This document shows, one piece after another, positions 14,510 through 15,051 of a stretch of 15,051 nt of DNA. A program made the translations under genes and the position numbers. The notes beneath the pieces were generated by a model, which was not told the DNA's origin, searched no databases, and was given only the letters and a program-made list of their open reading frames with translations. Source of the stretch: Planctomycetia bacterium (GTDB taxonomy: Bacteria; Planctomycetota; Phycisphaerae; Phycisphaerales; UBA1924); the NCBI GenBank assembly GCA_005776545.1, contig SXOY01000313.1, forward strand, positions 1 to 15,051, in the 5' to 3' direction. Within the stretch, counting starts at the first letter, position 1; each line of letters opens with the position of its first letter.

Positions 14510-15051
14510 TTACCTTGAGGATAGTCGCATAGACCGAGTTTGCAGCAACTTCAAGCCATGATCAAGCGTCAAAAACAGGAAAATCAACGCACACCAGCTT
14601 GATCCCCCCACCGCTCGCCAAGCAGTCAACGCTGTTTCATATTGCGCCCCGCCCGGCGGCAACACGAGCGCAAGTGTCACCATTGCCCCCGCCAGAACCA
14701 GCGGCCATCGACCGCTAGCAGGCTCACGCGATTGGTTCACCAGGAAAAGTGCCGCCAGCACAAATATTGCGGCGAGTTGGATCAGATGGCGAGTCGTAGT
14801 CTGTGGTCCAAATGCAAGTGATGCCACAATCAAGGCCACCCACTCCATTCCTATGACCCCCTGATTGGTCGCCGGGACTGACCAGAAACTGAAGCCGCGG
14901 CGGCAATACAGGTACCACGCCAATGCAACACATGCGGCAGCCACCAGGCCAGTAAGCACTACCGCAACGGGCGAACCAAGCGAGAATCGCTCAGCGAGGC
15001 GAAAGAAAGTGCTGGTTACCGAAACCGACCGTTCCCACGTAATCGGGTGCG
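14510..15051 (-). CDS. Multi-pass membrane protein, C-terminal part (possibly GT87/DUF2029-like), cut by window edge
   Basis: The frame stays open from a GTG at 14959 to the window end (ITWERSVSVTSTFFRLAERFSLGSP...), so the GTG is not the start and the gene continues beyond base 15051. The visible 180 residues have about five hydrophobic segments (PVAVVLTGLVAAACVALAW, GMEWVALIVASLAFG, LIQLAAIFVLAALFLV, WPLVLAGAMVTLALVL, SWCALIFLFLTL). The order 'WERSV...FFRL', then a hydrophobic pair, then LAFGPQTTTRHLIQL resembles the C-terminal half of GT87 (DUF2029) polyprenol-phosphate-sugar mannosyltransferases, where 'L.SP.SW.HH' stands at this place. The match is weak because the catalytic N-terminal half is not visible. 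It ends three bases before the M48 gene, so the two are co-transcribed. Confidence 0.7.
   Translation of the reverse strand, partial: HPITWERSVSVTSTFFRLAERFSLGSPVAVVLTGLVAAACVALAWYLYCRRGFSFWSVPATNQGVIGMEWVALIVASLAFGPQTTTRHLIQLAAIFVLAALFLVNQSREPASGRWPLVLAGAMVTLALVLPPGGAQYETALTAWRAVGGSSWCALIFLFLTLDHGLKLLQTRSMRLSSR

Noticed and set aside
1..15051. CRISPR array, tRNA, insertion sequence, prophage or defence island
   Set aside because: I saw no spaced direct repeats, cloverleaf-like sequence, transposase or integrase motif, terminal inverted repeats or nuclease/helicase sets on either strand.

Overview
The window looks like chromosomal DNA of a planctomycete (Planctomycetota, perhaps a Phycisphaerae relative). 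This is inferred from moderate GC, short zinc-ribbon membrane proteins of the 'CxxCGxDLxGLP' and 'AGKxLxCPHCG' types, and a mix of Shine-Dalgarno-led and leaderless-looking starts. There is no rRNA, tRNA, CRISPR array, transposase or phage gene, so this is ordinary chromosome rather than an island. All function calls come from reading motifs; no database search was possible.

Left part (1-2246): the 3' end of a glucose/sorbosone dehydrogenase-type beta-propeller gene and a small unrecognised gene, both on +. They meet head-to-tail a - strand gene for a secreted DUF481-like outer-membrane beta-barrel with a run of 14 prolines. A 260-base intergenic region holds a plausible extended -10 promoter for the barrel gene.

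Middle - strand run (7647 down to 2247): two tandem paralogous GT4-type glycosyltransferases with the same four-cysteine signature and an 11-base overlap, then a small lipoprotein, then an MmgE/PrpD-family protein. The glycosyltransferases probably build a surface glycan; the link of the last two genes to this job is only positional. Divergent from them (7720-8716, +) is a two-gene unit of small membrane proteins, both with a four-cysteine zinc ribbon. The first also has a bacterial PH domain. The second starts at a TTG codon that is visible only from its Shine-Dalgarno sequence. A strong hairpin, likely a bidirectional terminator (8724-8777), closes this unit.

Right part (- strand): a secreted glycine-rich repeat protein with a distinct C-terminal module (10127-8784) faces the terminator. 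Upstream of it is a tightly packed four-gene set transcribed leftward: a multi-pass membrane protein cut by the window edge (possibly GT87-like), an M48 membrane metallopeptidase, an M20 zinc amidohydrolase/peptidase, and a class III PLP aminotransferase. Spacing is 3 bases, a 40-base overlap, and 18 bases, so they are probably co-transcribed. An M20 deacylase next to a class III aminotransferase suggests metabolism of an amino-acid-like compound, but the substrate cannot be read from the sequence.

I found no defence system or large novel machine. The most unusual items are the repeat protein with its conserved-looking C-terminal module, the paired zinc-ribbon membrane proteins, and the tandem four-cysteine glycosyltransferases with long divergent inserts.
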